DNA of 64,000 nucleotides, taken from Antilocapra americana (lineage: Eukaryota > Chordata > Mammalia > Artiodactyla > Antilocapridae). The DNA lies in NCBI GenBank assembly GCA_007570785.1, contig ML661885.1, positions 36,680,004 through 36,744,003 of the forward strand. The letters are read 5' to 3'. The position numbers were made by a program, and so were the translations under genes. A model generated the notes under the pieces. That model did no database searches. It was given only the letters and a program-made list of their open reading frames with translations, and was not told the DNA's origin. Below, in pieces: positions 53,960-63,782 of this stretch. Position 1 is the first letter of the stretch. Every line of letters begins with the position of its first letter.

Positions 53960-54690
53960 TTAAGACACCAGGGGCTAGTAGGAAAAAAAGATCTGTAAAT
54001 AATAACTACAATAGCAGAGGAAATGATGGCTTTGTCAAGAGATGGATGAATCAAGTGCTATGGGAACAGAAGTGGGGGCAGGTGCCTCATTCCTCCTGGC
54101 TGACAGAGGAGGACTCCTCTGAAGAGGCAGCTGTTGAGCTTTGTCTTGAACATTCCCCTGGGTTTAGACAAGTGGAGGCAGGAAAACATTTTTTAGGAAA
54201 AGTAAATAGTTTGACCTGAAGTGTGAAGGCTGTCCATTATATAGCATGTTCAAGGGAAGAGAGCTCATGGGGCTGCCTAGTGATCAAAACAAGGGCTGAG
54301 ATGTAAGATGGGTGAGGGGGCCCAAGATAGGGGTGGGGTCAGGAGGTGTGCTGGGTGAAGGCTACTCAGGGCACGCACGTGATGCCAGCAGTGAGGAGCC
54401 AGCAGCACTATTTAGGCAGGGGTGGGGTCAGAGGGTGGAGTGGGGGTGATAGAATCATATTTCAGATTTTAGGAAACGACCTGGAAGATGATTAAGAAAG
54501 GGGAAAGAATTCCAGAATGGCATCTTTTAAGATAAGAGCTAACAGGAGCTCGTGCTGAGGCAGTGACCCAAGACATGGAAAGGAGGGCACAGAGTCAAGG
54601 GACATTTTGGAGGGAGGATATAAAAAAGCTGAAGTAAGATTATCGTGTAAATGGCAGAGAAAAGAAGAAATAAAAATATGCAACAACATT
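53960..54690 (-). repeat. L2 LINE fragment, antisense, diverged
   Basis: 'gacagaggaggactcctctgaagaggcagctgttgagctttgtcttgaac' and 'ttttaagataagagctaacaggagc' resemble antisense L2 coding wording. Similarity is patchy. Confidence 0.45.
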
Positions 54691-55264
54691 GCAAAACAGT
54701 GATACTGCTAACAAGCTAATGAACACTAGGGAGGGAGGTCAAGGTTGCTGCTCATGGCTTTCTGCATATTAACACTATTTCCTTCTCTTGACAAACACTT
54801 ATATACCATGCAATGTTTCTGTACTGCAAACATATCTTGCTACCAGGCCTTGAATGCAAGAAACCAGATGAATAGGTAAGGAGAAAGGAAAGGCAAAACT
54901 GGGAAGGTGTAGATGGGTCAGAGGCCACAGCCCCGGATGTTGGTTAAGATATCAAGTGCCTCTAGAAATGTCCCAGGCAAAGTGAAGAGGGAATCCAGAG
55001 TCTGTAAGACCCAGCTGAGCCTGTGGAATCATTGCTCTTGGATCTCAACACAATGGGGTACCCTGCTGTGTTCTATGCCACCCACGGAGGATGGACGACC
55101 CTGGTCAGTGGGTGTCTGTGGCAGCAGAAAGTAGGTCGAAGCCTGCCTTTGCTCTCAGGAAAGGTGCCTTCTACCAGACTTGCTCTTCCATATAGATCAT
55201 ATTTTGCCATGCAGTGAAACCAGTATTTTCCTTTTTGAATATTTTAAAGCATATCAGCACATGC
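54691..55264. other. Unassigned sequence
   Basis: No recognised repeat. Overlapping frames at 54913-55217 have no domain. Confidence 0.3.
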
Positions 55265-55277
55265 GAAAAATACAGTA

Positions 55278-55414
55278 AGTGTGAGTTGCTCAGTTGTATC
55301 CGACTCTTTGTGAACCTGTGGATTGTAGCCTGCCAGGCTCCTCTCTCCATGAAACTCTCCAGGCAAGAATACTGGAGTGGGTTGCCATTTCCTTCCCCGG
55401 GGTTCCTGAAGGGG
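55278..55414 (-). mobile_element. Truncated Bov-tA SINE with 13-bp target-site duplication
   Basis: Antisense tail and body only ('gtgagttgctcagttgtatccg' to 'gttgccatttccttccccggg'). The tRNA-like head is missing. Exact flanks 'gaaaaatacagta' at 55265-55277 and 55415-55427 show that it inserted already truncated. Confidence 0.96.
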
Positions 55415-55539
55415 GAAAAATACAGTACTGAGTTGTAATTACAGAGCAGCAGCTTCCCCTGAGAGTGGTTTTGGAGAGCACAGGGAACAAGGTTTTCAGG
55501 CTGTGGGATTCCCTCACTGACTTTCTTGGCTCTTTCTCA

Positions 55540-55700
55540 TCTTAGGAAATAGAGAAGAAGGAGACAGAGAGAGGAAGAAGCACTTCAGGGAGAGAAAGAA
55601 GTGGGTGGACTAAAAGTGGGGAGGGAAGGCAAATCCGAGGAGAGAGTCGGGGGGAGAGGGCGGGGAGAGCAGAGAGAGGCAGCGCCAAGGCCAAAACACC
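55540..55700. repeat. Purine-rich tract with G-runs
   Basis: About 160 bp of nearly uninterrupted A/G on the plus strand, with G-runs at about 55616-55626 and 55650-55666. Able in principle to form triplex or G-quadruplex structures. Confidence 0.85.
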
Positions 55701-55739
55701 TCACAGCAAATTTTGCATGAAAATGAGGAAGGGAGGGAG

Positions 55740-55806
55740 GAAGGAAGAACAGCAGAACAAAACAGAACTGAACATAGCATAGCAGAACATAGCAGAACAG
55801 GACCCA
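55740..55806. repeat. AGAACA-type degenerate tandem repeat
   Basis: 'cagcagaacaaaacagaac' and 'catagcatagcagaacatagcagaacagg' repeat a 5-10 bp unit imperfectly. Confidence 0.75.
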
Positions 55807-56129
55807 GAATGAGATGAGATGGAAGCTGCAGGAGTGGACCAGCTCAAAACCAAACTGTCATTATACAATCTCATTTCACAGGAGGCTGACTTGAGAGTCT
55901 ACCCAGAGCAAGTGAGAGAAGTGGGACCTGCAACTCCTTTTGAATGGACACTGCCTAGAATTAGACAAGACGGATGTTGCCTTCTTTACCCCCGGTTTTA
56001 ACAGTTTCAAGCCAAGATTTCTGCTGAACATCTGCCAGCTGGCCATCCTCTCCTGATGACCAACCCCCACCCACTGCCCGGAGAATGAGCAGGCAAAGAA
56101 GCAAGCCACCTCTCCTGCCAGATGCACAC

Positions 56130-56245
56130 CCCGTCTCCCCTCTCCCACCTCTCCCCTCCCCTTCCCTTTTGCCACCCTTCCCCTCTCCCCTCTCCCACCC
56201 CTCCTCCTCTCCTCCCCCACCTCTCCCCTTCCCCTCTCTGGGCAA
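56130..56245. repeat. CTCCCC-rich polypyrimidine tract
   Basis: About 115 bp with almost only C and T on the plus strand, in CTCCC/CCCCT units. The minus strand has many short-loop G-runs, a G-quadruplex-prone arrangement. The three minus-strand frames of 82-127 codons and the plus frame are low-complexity artefacts. Confidence 0.92.
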
Positions 56246-56713
56246 AGCCCTGCATACATCTATAGTTTGACTCTTGGCCTCCCTCACCTTCCCTTTCTAC
56301 TTCCCTCTCCCCACAGCCTCACCTGTCCAGGTTTACTCACACTAAGGTGTTAGGTGGCTTAATGAGTTGCAATCTTGAGTAGATTTGTGCTTTTAGAGAG
56401 AAAGCTCAGCCAAGCACCCACAAGGGTACAACAGGAAGCTTAGATGCCAGTCTTGCTCCTGCAAGGGCAGTGATGGGCTGCTGATGATCACAACCCAGAG
56501 AATTTTGTCTTCTCCACCCAGGCCTTGTGAAACACATACGTGACACCAGTTCCTCGGCTGACAACTCTTTCTGCATTGTCTGTTACCTCTCCCAACGCCG
56601 GTCTCCTTTCTCACAAATGCCTTATCCTTCTGGGGGCGTGGTGTGGGAAGTGACTGCAAGGACCCCTTCCACAGCCTCCCATCTGTCCCCTCTTTTCTGT
56701 CTCTCTGAATCAT

Positions 56714-56889
56714 GTCAGGTTATGGCTAGAAAGCTGCAGCTTCTGAAAGCATGTAATGAAATTAGACGACAAATGGGATGTCTTGATTGCTACTTTGATG
56801 AGAGGGCCGTTCTTCTAACATACAGAACTGCAGAAAGCATTGGAAAGCATTACACGACCTTCCATCCGGCCCCTAGGACAACAATGTAA
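56714..56889 (+). other. Possible exon behind an acceptor-like tract, doubtful
   Basis: A C/T-rich tract (56674-56709) ends in 'catgtcag' at 56712-56719. The sequence behind it is open to a TAA at 56887-56889, starts with ATG (56724), and has a mixed composition (Lys-Leu-Gln-Leu-Leu-Lys-Ala-Cys). No recognised domain, no donor and no poly(A) signal. It could be an exon of an unknown transcript or the left edge of the conserved-looking block that follows. Confidence 0.15.
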
Positions 56890-57240
56890 TTAACTTGCTT
56901 CACTACCCAGCTTCCCCTGAAAAAATTGAGAACTCTGGTCTATGGGCATATTTATGGCCTGTATTCCTTGGAATAGAGAGTTGTTATTTTCCATGAGAAT
57001 TGCAAACATCTTTATGTTTATTTTAAACTGTCTATTCTCTGCATTCGTAATTCTTTAAGTATTAGTTATGGCTTATCTGGGACTTATGAACAAGAAAGAG
57101 GCTACTACTTCGAAGCGCAGTAAATAATGTCATATGTAAGCTCCAACTGGGTAAAGAAATTGTAGAGCTAAAGAATTCAATTTAGTTTCCAACTCCCTCT
57201 GGGCTATGTAACCTTACAAACCCTTTGAGGCAGGTTTCAG
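56876..57240. promoter_or_regulatory. Third candidate conserved noncoding element
   Basis: Repeat-free. SOX-type AACAATG (56880-56886) directly abuts TAATTAAC (56887-56894). Further AT-rich cores follow, such as 'ggcatatttatggcc' (56946-56960) and TATTAGTTATGG. The enhancer reading is inferred. Confidence 0.25.
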
Positions 57241-57469
57241 AATTCCAGCAGGGTTGAACTGAAATAATTTTTAAAACATTGCTTGAATTAAGTGGCGATG
57301 GGGTCCCTAGGATTCCACAGGAGACAGTCCAAGGTTATACAATCATTTTCCTGCAAGGAAATGTCTTCTGGATTCAAGAAACAATCACTTCTAAATGAAT
57401 GGTCTCTCATAGACTTAAAGAGTGAAATTATGGTTGCTTGTACACACTACTATATTTAAAATGAATAAC

Positions 57470-57870
57470 CAACAATGAAACTCTGCTCAATGTTATATAG
57501 CAGCCTGCATGGGAAGGGAGCTTGGGGGAGAATAGATGTATATGTATGGCTGAACTCCTCCACTGTTCACCTGAAACTATCACATTGTTAATCGGCTATA
57601 CCCCGATACAAAGGGCTTCCCCGGTGACTCAGTGGTAGAGAATCCGTCTGCCAATGTAGAAGACCCAGGAGACATGGGCTCTGTCCTTCAGTTGGAAGAT
57701 CTCCTGGAGGAGGAAATGGCAACCCCCTCCAGGATTCTTGTCTGAGACATCCCATGGACAGAGGAGCCTGGTGGGCTACAGTCCTTTGGGTAGCAAAGAG
57801 TCAGACATAGCTGAGCAACTAAACAACAACCAATACAAATAAGCAGTTTTTTAAAAATTTAAAAAGAAAA
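57470..57870 (+). repeat. L1 LINE 3' end, split by a SINE
   Basis: 'atgtatatgtatggctgaactcc', 'ccactgttcacctgaaactatcacattgttaatcggctatacc' is a late L1 3' UTR. It continues past the SINE as 'caatacaaataagcag' with an A-rich tail. Confidence 0.9.
57613..57832 (+). mobile_element. Bov-tA SINE in L1 with target-site duplication
   Basis: 'gggcttccccggtgactcagtgg' to 'gtcagacatagctgagcaac'. The repeat 'atacaaa' at 57606-57612 and 57833-57839 is the target-site duplication. Confidence 0.95.
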
Positions 57871-58430
57871 TAAATGGTCTCAGTCTACTGAAGAATTCCA
57901 AAGTCATTTTTTCCCCCAACTCAGTTTCTTTACAGAGCACCCATTGCCCGTTATCATTGGAGCTTAAAATTTTCAGCTCATTTAATGTTTTCTGTACAGA
58001 CTTACTCCAAGATGCCTCCAATGACCTAAATACTGTGATCACAATCCGCTGTTGTCAGTTATCTGGGAAGCTCCCAACACAGCAAATTGAGGACAAACAC
58101 AAAACTCTTTCAGACGTCACTGGAAACAGAGAGGAGCACCATCCTGTCTCACAGGGTTGAAGCTATAATTTGGCATCTTGCACTGCAAGCCTAGCTGCTT
58201 TTGAAAGATACCCAATGAAGTGGCCAGAAGTGAAACAAAAATGGTTCTGCCCTTCTCTGTCTTGGCTGTGTTTGTGAGTACCTCTCTACAGGAGAAGAGC
58301 TAAAAATATTTTCAAAGTGATAGTAGCTCCTTGTCCCCAAGCACAAAGCCGTTGCCTACAACACATAAGCTATCTTACTTTCAAAACTCCTGCATAGCTG
58401 TTTATTCTGCGATGAGAACAAGGTGTATTC
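57871..58430. other. Unassigned sequence
   Basis: No recognised repeat. The frames at 57851-58160 carry no domain. Confidence 0.35.
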
Positions 58431-58560
58431 TCATACATTATCTTATTCAATCCTCGTAATAAACCCACAAGGGCAGATATTTAACCCTTATCTTGCAAAG
58501 TTGCTGCACAAGCTCATACATCTATTAAAAAGTAAAGTGCTGGTTGGAACCAGTGGATTC
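58431..58560 (+). repeat. MIR SINE fragment
   Basis: 'tcatacattatcttattcaatcctcgtaataaaccc' and 'aacccttatcttgcaaagttg' follow the sense MIR 3' order. Confidence 0.75.
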
Positions 58561-58666
58561 TCATTCTGATTCTTGTTTCTGCACTACTTTAAAAAAAAAA
58601 AAAAAAAACCTCTACATTGTTTCCCAGACTGACTTTGCAGTAATCTCCTTAAGAAATCCAGAGTCA

Positions 58667-58876
58667 TGGGACTTCCCTTAGTGGTCCAGTGGCTAAGACT
58701 TCACACTCCCGATGCAAGGGCCTGGGTTTGATCCCTGGTCAGGGAACTAGATCCCATATGCTGCAATTAAAAGATCACATGTGACGCAATGAAGATGGAA
58801 AATCCAGCATGCTGCAACTAAGACCTGGTGCAGCCAAATTAATTAATTACTTTAAAAAGAGAGAGAGAGAGAGAGA
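58667..58876 (+). repeat. CHR-type SINE, sense, with target-site duplication
   Basis: 'ggacttcccttagtggtccagtggctaag', 'gatgcaagggcctgggtttgatccctggtcagggaac' and 'ctgcaactaagacctggtgcagcc' give a full-length CHR copy, ending in a GA run (58857-58878). The near-identical flanks 'gaaatccagagtca' (58653-58666) and 'gaaatccaatgtca' (58877-58890) are its aged target-site duplication. Confidence 0.9.
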
Positions 58877-59347
58877 GAAATCCAATGTCAAGAAATAGGA
58901 CTGTCTGCCATACCATTGAAGATAGGGTTAACTGAAACGGAGAATAGAGATGGCCAGATGTGAAAAAACCCTTAAGGGCTGAAGTGAGTTATATTTCTAG
59001 ATGCTCAGAAGGACAATTTGCTTAAATGAGTGCATGATTCACTGTTAGATTATGGGATTCAATACAGATTAAGTGCTGACAGAAAGTTGCCAACTTGGAA
59101 ACCAATCAAAATAAAAGTAATGGCTTAGGCAAACATTTTAGGATTCTGTAGATTTCACGGTTAAGGATACTTTCATTGGATGGTTCTTAGGAGATAATGA
59201 TTGGACAAGTCACAATGGACTGGTCAGATTCAAAGGAAATAGGGATCCTATTATTTACTCCTAATCTTATCTTTATGGTGTACAGCAGAAAACCAAGCCT
59301 GGGAATTTCTACCAGTTCTAACCTAGAACATTTTTTACTGACTGAGA

Positions 59348-59389
59348 TTTTTATATTATTTCAGGCAACTGTACTTTTAACAGAAAGTG
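59348..59389. repeat. 42-bp repeat, left copy, beside a SINE
   Basis: 'tttttatattatttcaggc' and 'aactgtacttttaacagaaa' recur almost unchanged at 59636-59679, with the Bov-tA and a 41-bp spacer between. Much longer than a usual target-site duplication. Confidence 0.9.
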
Positions 59390-59594
59390 CGCTTGGTCAC
59401 TTAGTCGTGTCTGACTCCTTGTGACCCCATGGACTGTGGCCCGCCAGGCTCCTCTGTCCATAGGGATTCTCCAGGCAAGAATACTGGAGTGGGTTGCCAT
59501 ATCCTCCTCCAGGGGATCTTTCTTACCCAGGGATCAAAACCAAATCTCCTGCATTTCAGGTGGATTCTTTACTGGTGAGCCACCAGGGAAGCAG
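59390..59594 (-). mobile_element. Bov-tA SINE, antisense, full length
   Basis: 'gcgcttggtcacttagtcg' to 'ggtgagccaccagggaagc'. It lies next to the left copy of the paired 42-bp repeat. Confidence 0.95.
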
Positions 59595-59635
59595 TAAAGA
59601 ATAAAGACTTTTATAAAGTGGATAAAAATAAAGGT

Positions 59636-59679
59636 TTTTATATTATTTCAGGTAACTGTATTTTTAACATAAAAGGTGA
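59636..59679. repeat. 42-bp repeat, right copy
   Basis: Matches 59348-59389 with about five differences, including 'ggcaactgtact' versus 'ggtaactgtatt'. Confidence 0.9.
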
Positions 59680-60006
59680 AGGCAATTACTTTTTAATTTA
59701 AAAAAATTTTATAAGGTATAAACAGTAGGAAAGAACACTGGTTCCACTGGAACAGTAGGAGGAAAACTCCATGCTCCTCTCAGAAGACCTGAGGGTTGGG
59801 TAGCTCAGGGTCTGCTTGTTACAGCCTAGGGTGCAGATTCTTCCAGAAGCAAGCAGATACCCCAGGGTAGGGGCTACTCTTCACCGCTTCACCTTTGTTT
59901 GCTCAAAGCAGTGGGCATATTTTTCAAGTCACGAGAGGGGAGTATAGTCTACTCAATGGATCTTTTTCTGATGTATTATATTTGTTTAGAGGCAAAATCC
60001 TGTTAT
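59680..60006. other. Unassigned sequence
   Basis: Nothing recognised. Confidence 0.3.
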
Positions 60007-60135
60007 GAAGAAGGGAATGGAAACCCACTCAAGTATTCTCGCCTGGGAAATCACATGAACAAGAGGATCCTGGTAGGTTATAGTCCATAGGGTCGCAAAG
60101 AGTCAGACAGATTAAGCAACTAAACACAACAAAAG
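60007..60135 (+). mobile_element. Bov-tA SINE, 5'-truncated
   Basis: Body and tail only: 'gaagggaatggaaacccac', 'gtattctcgcctgggaaatc', 'gtcagacagattaagcaac'. The 63-codon frame that runs into it is accidental. Confidence 0.92.
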
Positions 60136-60800
60136 CCCTATAAGAGTATAACATTTTTTAAAAATCTTTGTAAAGTTTAATATGCATATAGAGAATCACA
60201 CCTATCATAATTATAGGGACAGTTTTTGCAACTCTCACTCTCTAACCAGCACCCAGGTTAAGAACACTATAAACACCCAGATTTCCAAGTCATCTTGCCT
60301 TCAAATCAGCACTCTTTCCCCAAGGGTCACCTCTCTCCTAACTGCTAGGTTGGGCCCTTCCCTCTAAAATAAACTAAGCTCCTATTAAAACATCTCATTT
60401 TGGAACATTTCTTATCTGTGTGAAAGATTAGAAAACCTCAAACATACCTCTATGCTAACAACCAGTTAGTATAGCAGAAGCACAGAAGACCTATTTTCTA
60501 AGGCTTTTTATTCTTTATAGAGACCACAGGGGAGAGATACAGACATGCTGTATTTGGAGACAGTCAGGCCTGACATCTGAATCTTCAAGTTTTTCACAGA
60601 AAAAAAAATCTTTTGTAAGATGATAAACAAGAGTAAATATTTTCAGACCATTTCAAGAACTGCTTTTGAAATCTCTCCAATAGAAGGATGGGTCAAGCTC
60701 TCCATTTCTATCCATCTTCATTCTTTTTGTTAAAATCTTGATCTATTGTTGAGCACAAGGATTATTCCCCTGTCAAACTCAGAGCTACATACATGTTGTT
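60136..60800. other. Unassigned AT-rich sequence
   Basis: No recognised repeat or exon. Confidence 0.35.
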
Positions 60801-61420
60801 AGGAAAGTAGTTAGTATTCAAGACACCAGGAGAAGCCCTTTCTAAATTAAATGAAATTTCAGTGTGGTTATATAATACCAAATCAGATTGCCTGATTTTA
60901 ACAGAGATTTGGTTAAACTCAATTTTATATGTAATTTTCTATTTGTAGAAACTAATAGAAGGAAATTGTAATAGACATGAAAGAGAACAGGAATCTTACA
61001 GAGTTTGTCATATTCTGCTATGTATTAAAATGATAACACTGATTTCATGGTCCACTATTTCATTAAATTTCCTGCTGTCATTAATGCTTTTATAATTAAA
61101 ATAGCCTTAAATTTAATTCAGAACTTACTACCTATTTACAACTGTCCCCTAACACTTGGCAATCAGATTTTAGAGGGTTTTCCCCTTAAAGGGAAGTGAT
61201 TAACCTTTGCACCAGAGCCTGTATTTGATTTTGGCAGCCTGGAGAATCAGGAAAGAATAGCTTATTTGATGGGAATTTTGCATAAAGTATTTCCTAGTAG
61301 GCAGGATTACCCAGTATGCTCTAAGGGATTTCTTTTGAATTATTAGTCTGTTGGCGGGCTATCATTTCATTAAATGCAACCCTGACTCCCACCTTTTAAA
61401 GCTCACACCTTATTATTAAT
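60801..61420. promoter_or_regulatory. Fourth candidate conserved noncoding element
   Basis: About 620 bp of AT-rich, repeat-free DNA with stacked TAAT/ATTA cores, for example the stretch 61088-61119 (TTTTATAATTAAAATA followed by TTAAATTTAATTC) and 'tcattaaatgcaacc' near 61367. Low similarity to any mobile family in the window. The regulatory role is inference only. Confidence 0.25.
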
Positions 61421-61560
61421 GTATGTATGTGCATGTGTATATGTTAAACCGTATTCTATATAAACATATATATGTGTACCCCTTCTCTATTCACTCCATT
61501 CCCTATTCACTGTGATATTTTTTTTATTGTAAATGTTTGTGTGTAGAGATATATATGTAT
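61421..61560. repeat. AT/TG-rich degenerate microsatellite
   Basis: ATGTATGTGCATGTGTATATG-type units, imperfect. Confidence 0.75.
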
Positions 61561-61567
61561 TTATGTA

Positions 61568-61780
61568 TATTTGTTGTTTAGTAGCTAAGTCATGTCCGAC
61601 TCTCTGTGACCCCATGGACTGTAGCCTGCCAGGCTCCTCTGTCCATGGGATTCCCCAGACAAGAACACTGGAGCAGTTTGTCATTTCTTTCTCCAAGGGA
61701 TCTTCCCAATCAGGGACTGAAGCCATGTCCCTTGCATCAGCAGGCGGATTCTTTGTCGCTGAGCCACTAGGGAAGCCTGC
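61568..61780 (-). mobile_element. Bov-tA SINE in the TA/TG satellite, with target-site duplication
   Basis: 'ttgttgtttagtagctaagtc' to 'gctgagccactagggaagcc', antisense. Flanks 'ttatgta' at 61561-61567 and 61781-61787 agree. Confidence 0.94.
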
Positions 61781-61787
61781 TTATGTA

Positions 61788-61958
61788 GAGGTATATATGC
61801 ATTTGTATGCATGTTTGTGTATGCATCATACATATTTATTTGTGCATATATGCCTACAAGTGTGTACGTATTTGTATGTGTACTCATTATATACACATGA
61901 ATATATACATATATCACGTGTGTATATACGTGTGTGTACAAATACATATGTATACACT
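61788..61958. repeat. Degenerate TA/TG satellite
   Basis: ATGTATATAC, GTGTGTAC and CATATA units mixed without strict period. The long frames on both strands (61533-61967, 61681-62166) combine SINE and satellite and are artefacts. Confidence 0.85.
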
Positions 61959-62178
61959 GTGTGCTAAGCCGCTTTAGACATATCTGACTCTTTGTGGCTC
62001 TATGGACTGTAGCCCACCAGGTTCCTCTGTCCATGGGATTCTCCAGGCAAGAATACTGGAGTGGGTTTTCATGCCCTCCTCCAGAGGATCTTCCTGATCC
62101 AGGTATCAAACCTGTGTCTCTTACCTCTCCTGCATTGGCAGGAAGGTTCTTTACCACTAGCGTCACCTGGGAAGACCT
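61959..62178 (-). mobile_element. Bov-tA SINE in the TA/TG satellite
   Basis: 'gtgctaagccgctttagac' to 'cactagcgtcacctgggaagacc', antisense. Flanks 'tgtatacact' and 'tgtatatact' are a probable slightly decayed target-site duplication. Confidence 0.93.
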
Positions 62179-62385
62179 TGTATATACTATATAGATACAA
62201 AAAAATTGTACAAATACATATATACACTATACAGATACATAAACATTTTTAATAAAGGAAATATCACAGATGAATAGAGAAGGCAAATATATATATTATG
62301 TATAAATGCATAATATGTATATTTAGATATGGTATGTTTATATATAATATGCTTATACACACACACATACATATAATAAGGTGAC
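62179..62385. repeat. Degenerate TA/CA satellite
   Basis: TATATA, ATACATATA and a CACACACA run (about 62357-62366). Continues the satellite left of the SINE. Confidence 0.85.
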
Positions 62386-62684
62386 TTCATATAAGTCAGA
62401 AGAATTTTCTGTAAATCATCTCTTTGTGCCATATGTTTATTAGTGCTGATAATCTCTTTTTTATGATAGTAGATAGCTATTATGTTATTGTCAAGAACCA
62501 CGCAAGGTCTGAGATTCTACACTAACCACAGGCCAATATGCCAATCTGTCACTGCTTCATGAATGCTGCCAGAGGACACGAGAATCCTGGGTCAGAAAAA
62601 GAAGTTTACTGCTCATAATAGAAACAGTAGTCAATGTGTCAGCACCCTGCTTGTGTGACTTCTCCATCTTCCTAAGGGATGAAG
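62386..62684. other. Unassigned sequence
   Basis: Nothing recognised. It holds the left target-site duplication of the next SINE at its right end. Confidence 0.3.
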
Positions 62685-62809
62685 TGGAGAAGGAAATGGC
62701 AACCCATTCCAGTATTCTTGCCTGGAGAATCCCATGGACAGAGGAGCCTGGCAGGCCATGGTCCATAGGGTTGCGGAGAGTCAGACATGACTGAAGCAAC
62801 TAAGCAAGC
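62685..62809 (+). mobile_element. 5'-truncated Bov-tA SINE with 11-bp target-site duplication
   Basis: 'tggagaaggaaatggcaaccc' to 'gtcagacatgactgaagcaac'. The tRNA-like head is missing. Exact flanks 'aagggatgaag' at 62674-62684 and 62810-62820 show that it inserted truncated. Confidence 0.96.
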
Positions 62810-62820
62810 AAGGGATGAAG

Positions 62821-63427
62821 GCAAGGACTCAGCCTGGATGACTGCACACACAGCGGGCAGAATTTACAGAAGAACTCTGAGACTGGGATATTCTTCACTT
62901 GAATGGTAAGCAGAAGGAAGCCTGGAAGCCATGGAAGTGGATGGAGATGTTACCTCTTCCTTCAAAGTAGCTTGCTGCAAGCCCAAGCCTGAGAGCTGTG
63001 TAGAATAAAGCATGGCCAGGCCAGGACCTTGAATTCTTGGCACATCCAGCAAGAATATGCATGGACACTTAGGGCTGTTGGCAGATCTTCTCTCACAAAA
63101 GTTGTACGTGAATGTTCTTGGGTTTTCAGGACTTGTATTATATGCAGCAAATTTGTTGAACTCTTATTTTGAATGGCTTTTCAGTTGATTCTTTTGGATG
63201 AGGTACAATCATTATTTCCTTTGCACATATATCAGTGTGGTCAAATAATTGTCTATTTTATTTGAAAATATATTTTTATAGTAGTATTTACATTATCATA
63301 TAATGTTGCCATCATCTGTTTATATACATATCTTTGAACTTGGATTCTTCTTTGAACAGAGGCTAAGTTTGTGCATCTCTGCAGTCCTGGTATCTTGTAG
63401 AGTGCCTGGAGCGGGCCAGGATAGATA
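62821..63427. other. Unassigned sequence
   Basis: No recognised repeat. Minus-strand frames of about 62 codons at 62864-63150 have no domain. Confidence 0.3.
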
Positions 63428-63476
63428 TGGATGAGTGGATGGATAGGTGGATGGATGGATGGATGGATGGATGGAT
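63428..63476. repeat. GGAT microsatellite
   Basis: About eleven GGAT/GGTGGAT units, six of them perfect and consecutive (about 63450-63475). Confidence 0.95.
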
Positions 63477-63782
63477 TGACTGGTGCCTGGAGTGATGCAC
63501 GTATGACCGCATCTTTGATTTACATTTTCAGTGTATCTAAGAATTCTTCTTTCTTTGTCAAACTTATTCTGAACAAATTCTCTCTCTAAATTTTATTGGA
63601 TTGTTTCTGGATATACGAAAGCAACAGCATGAGTTTCTGAAGTGTCCTGACAAAGATAAATTGATTTGTCTGACTTTAATGAAGACTATAATGTTGGATG
63701 GGGCCAACAAATATGAGCCCTCACATTTGCTTTTATTTAATAAAAATATGAAGCAAAGTTAACATATTTTAAGCACCACATT
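63477..63782. other. Unassigned AT-rich sequence
   Basis: Nothing recognised. Confidence 0.3.

Noticed and set aside
55876..56287. Gly/Glu/Arg-rich frames of 82-127 codons
   Set aside because: Translation of a polypyrimidine tract on its complementary strand.
61681..62166. 161-codon minus-strand protein
   Set aside because: Runs through two SINEs and the satellite between them.
281..62809. Many 60-180 codon open frames on both strands
   Set aside because: They coincide with Bov-tA, Bov-A2 or BovB copies, whose sequence stays open in several frames. The repeated peptide wording (for example 'YSCLENPMDRG') recurs at every SINE and is not a protein family.
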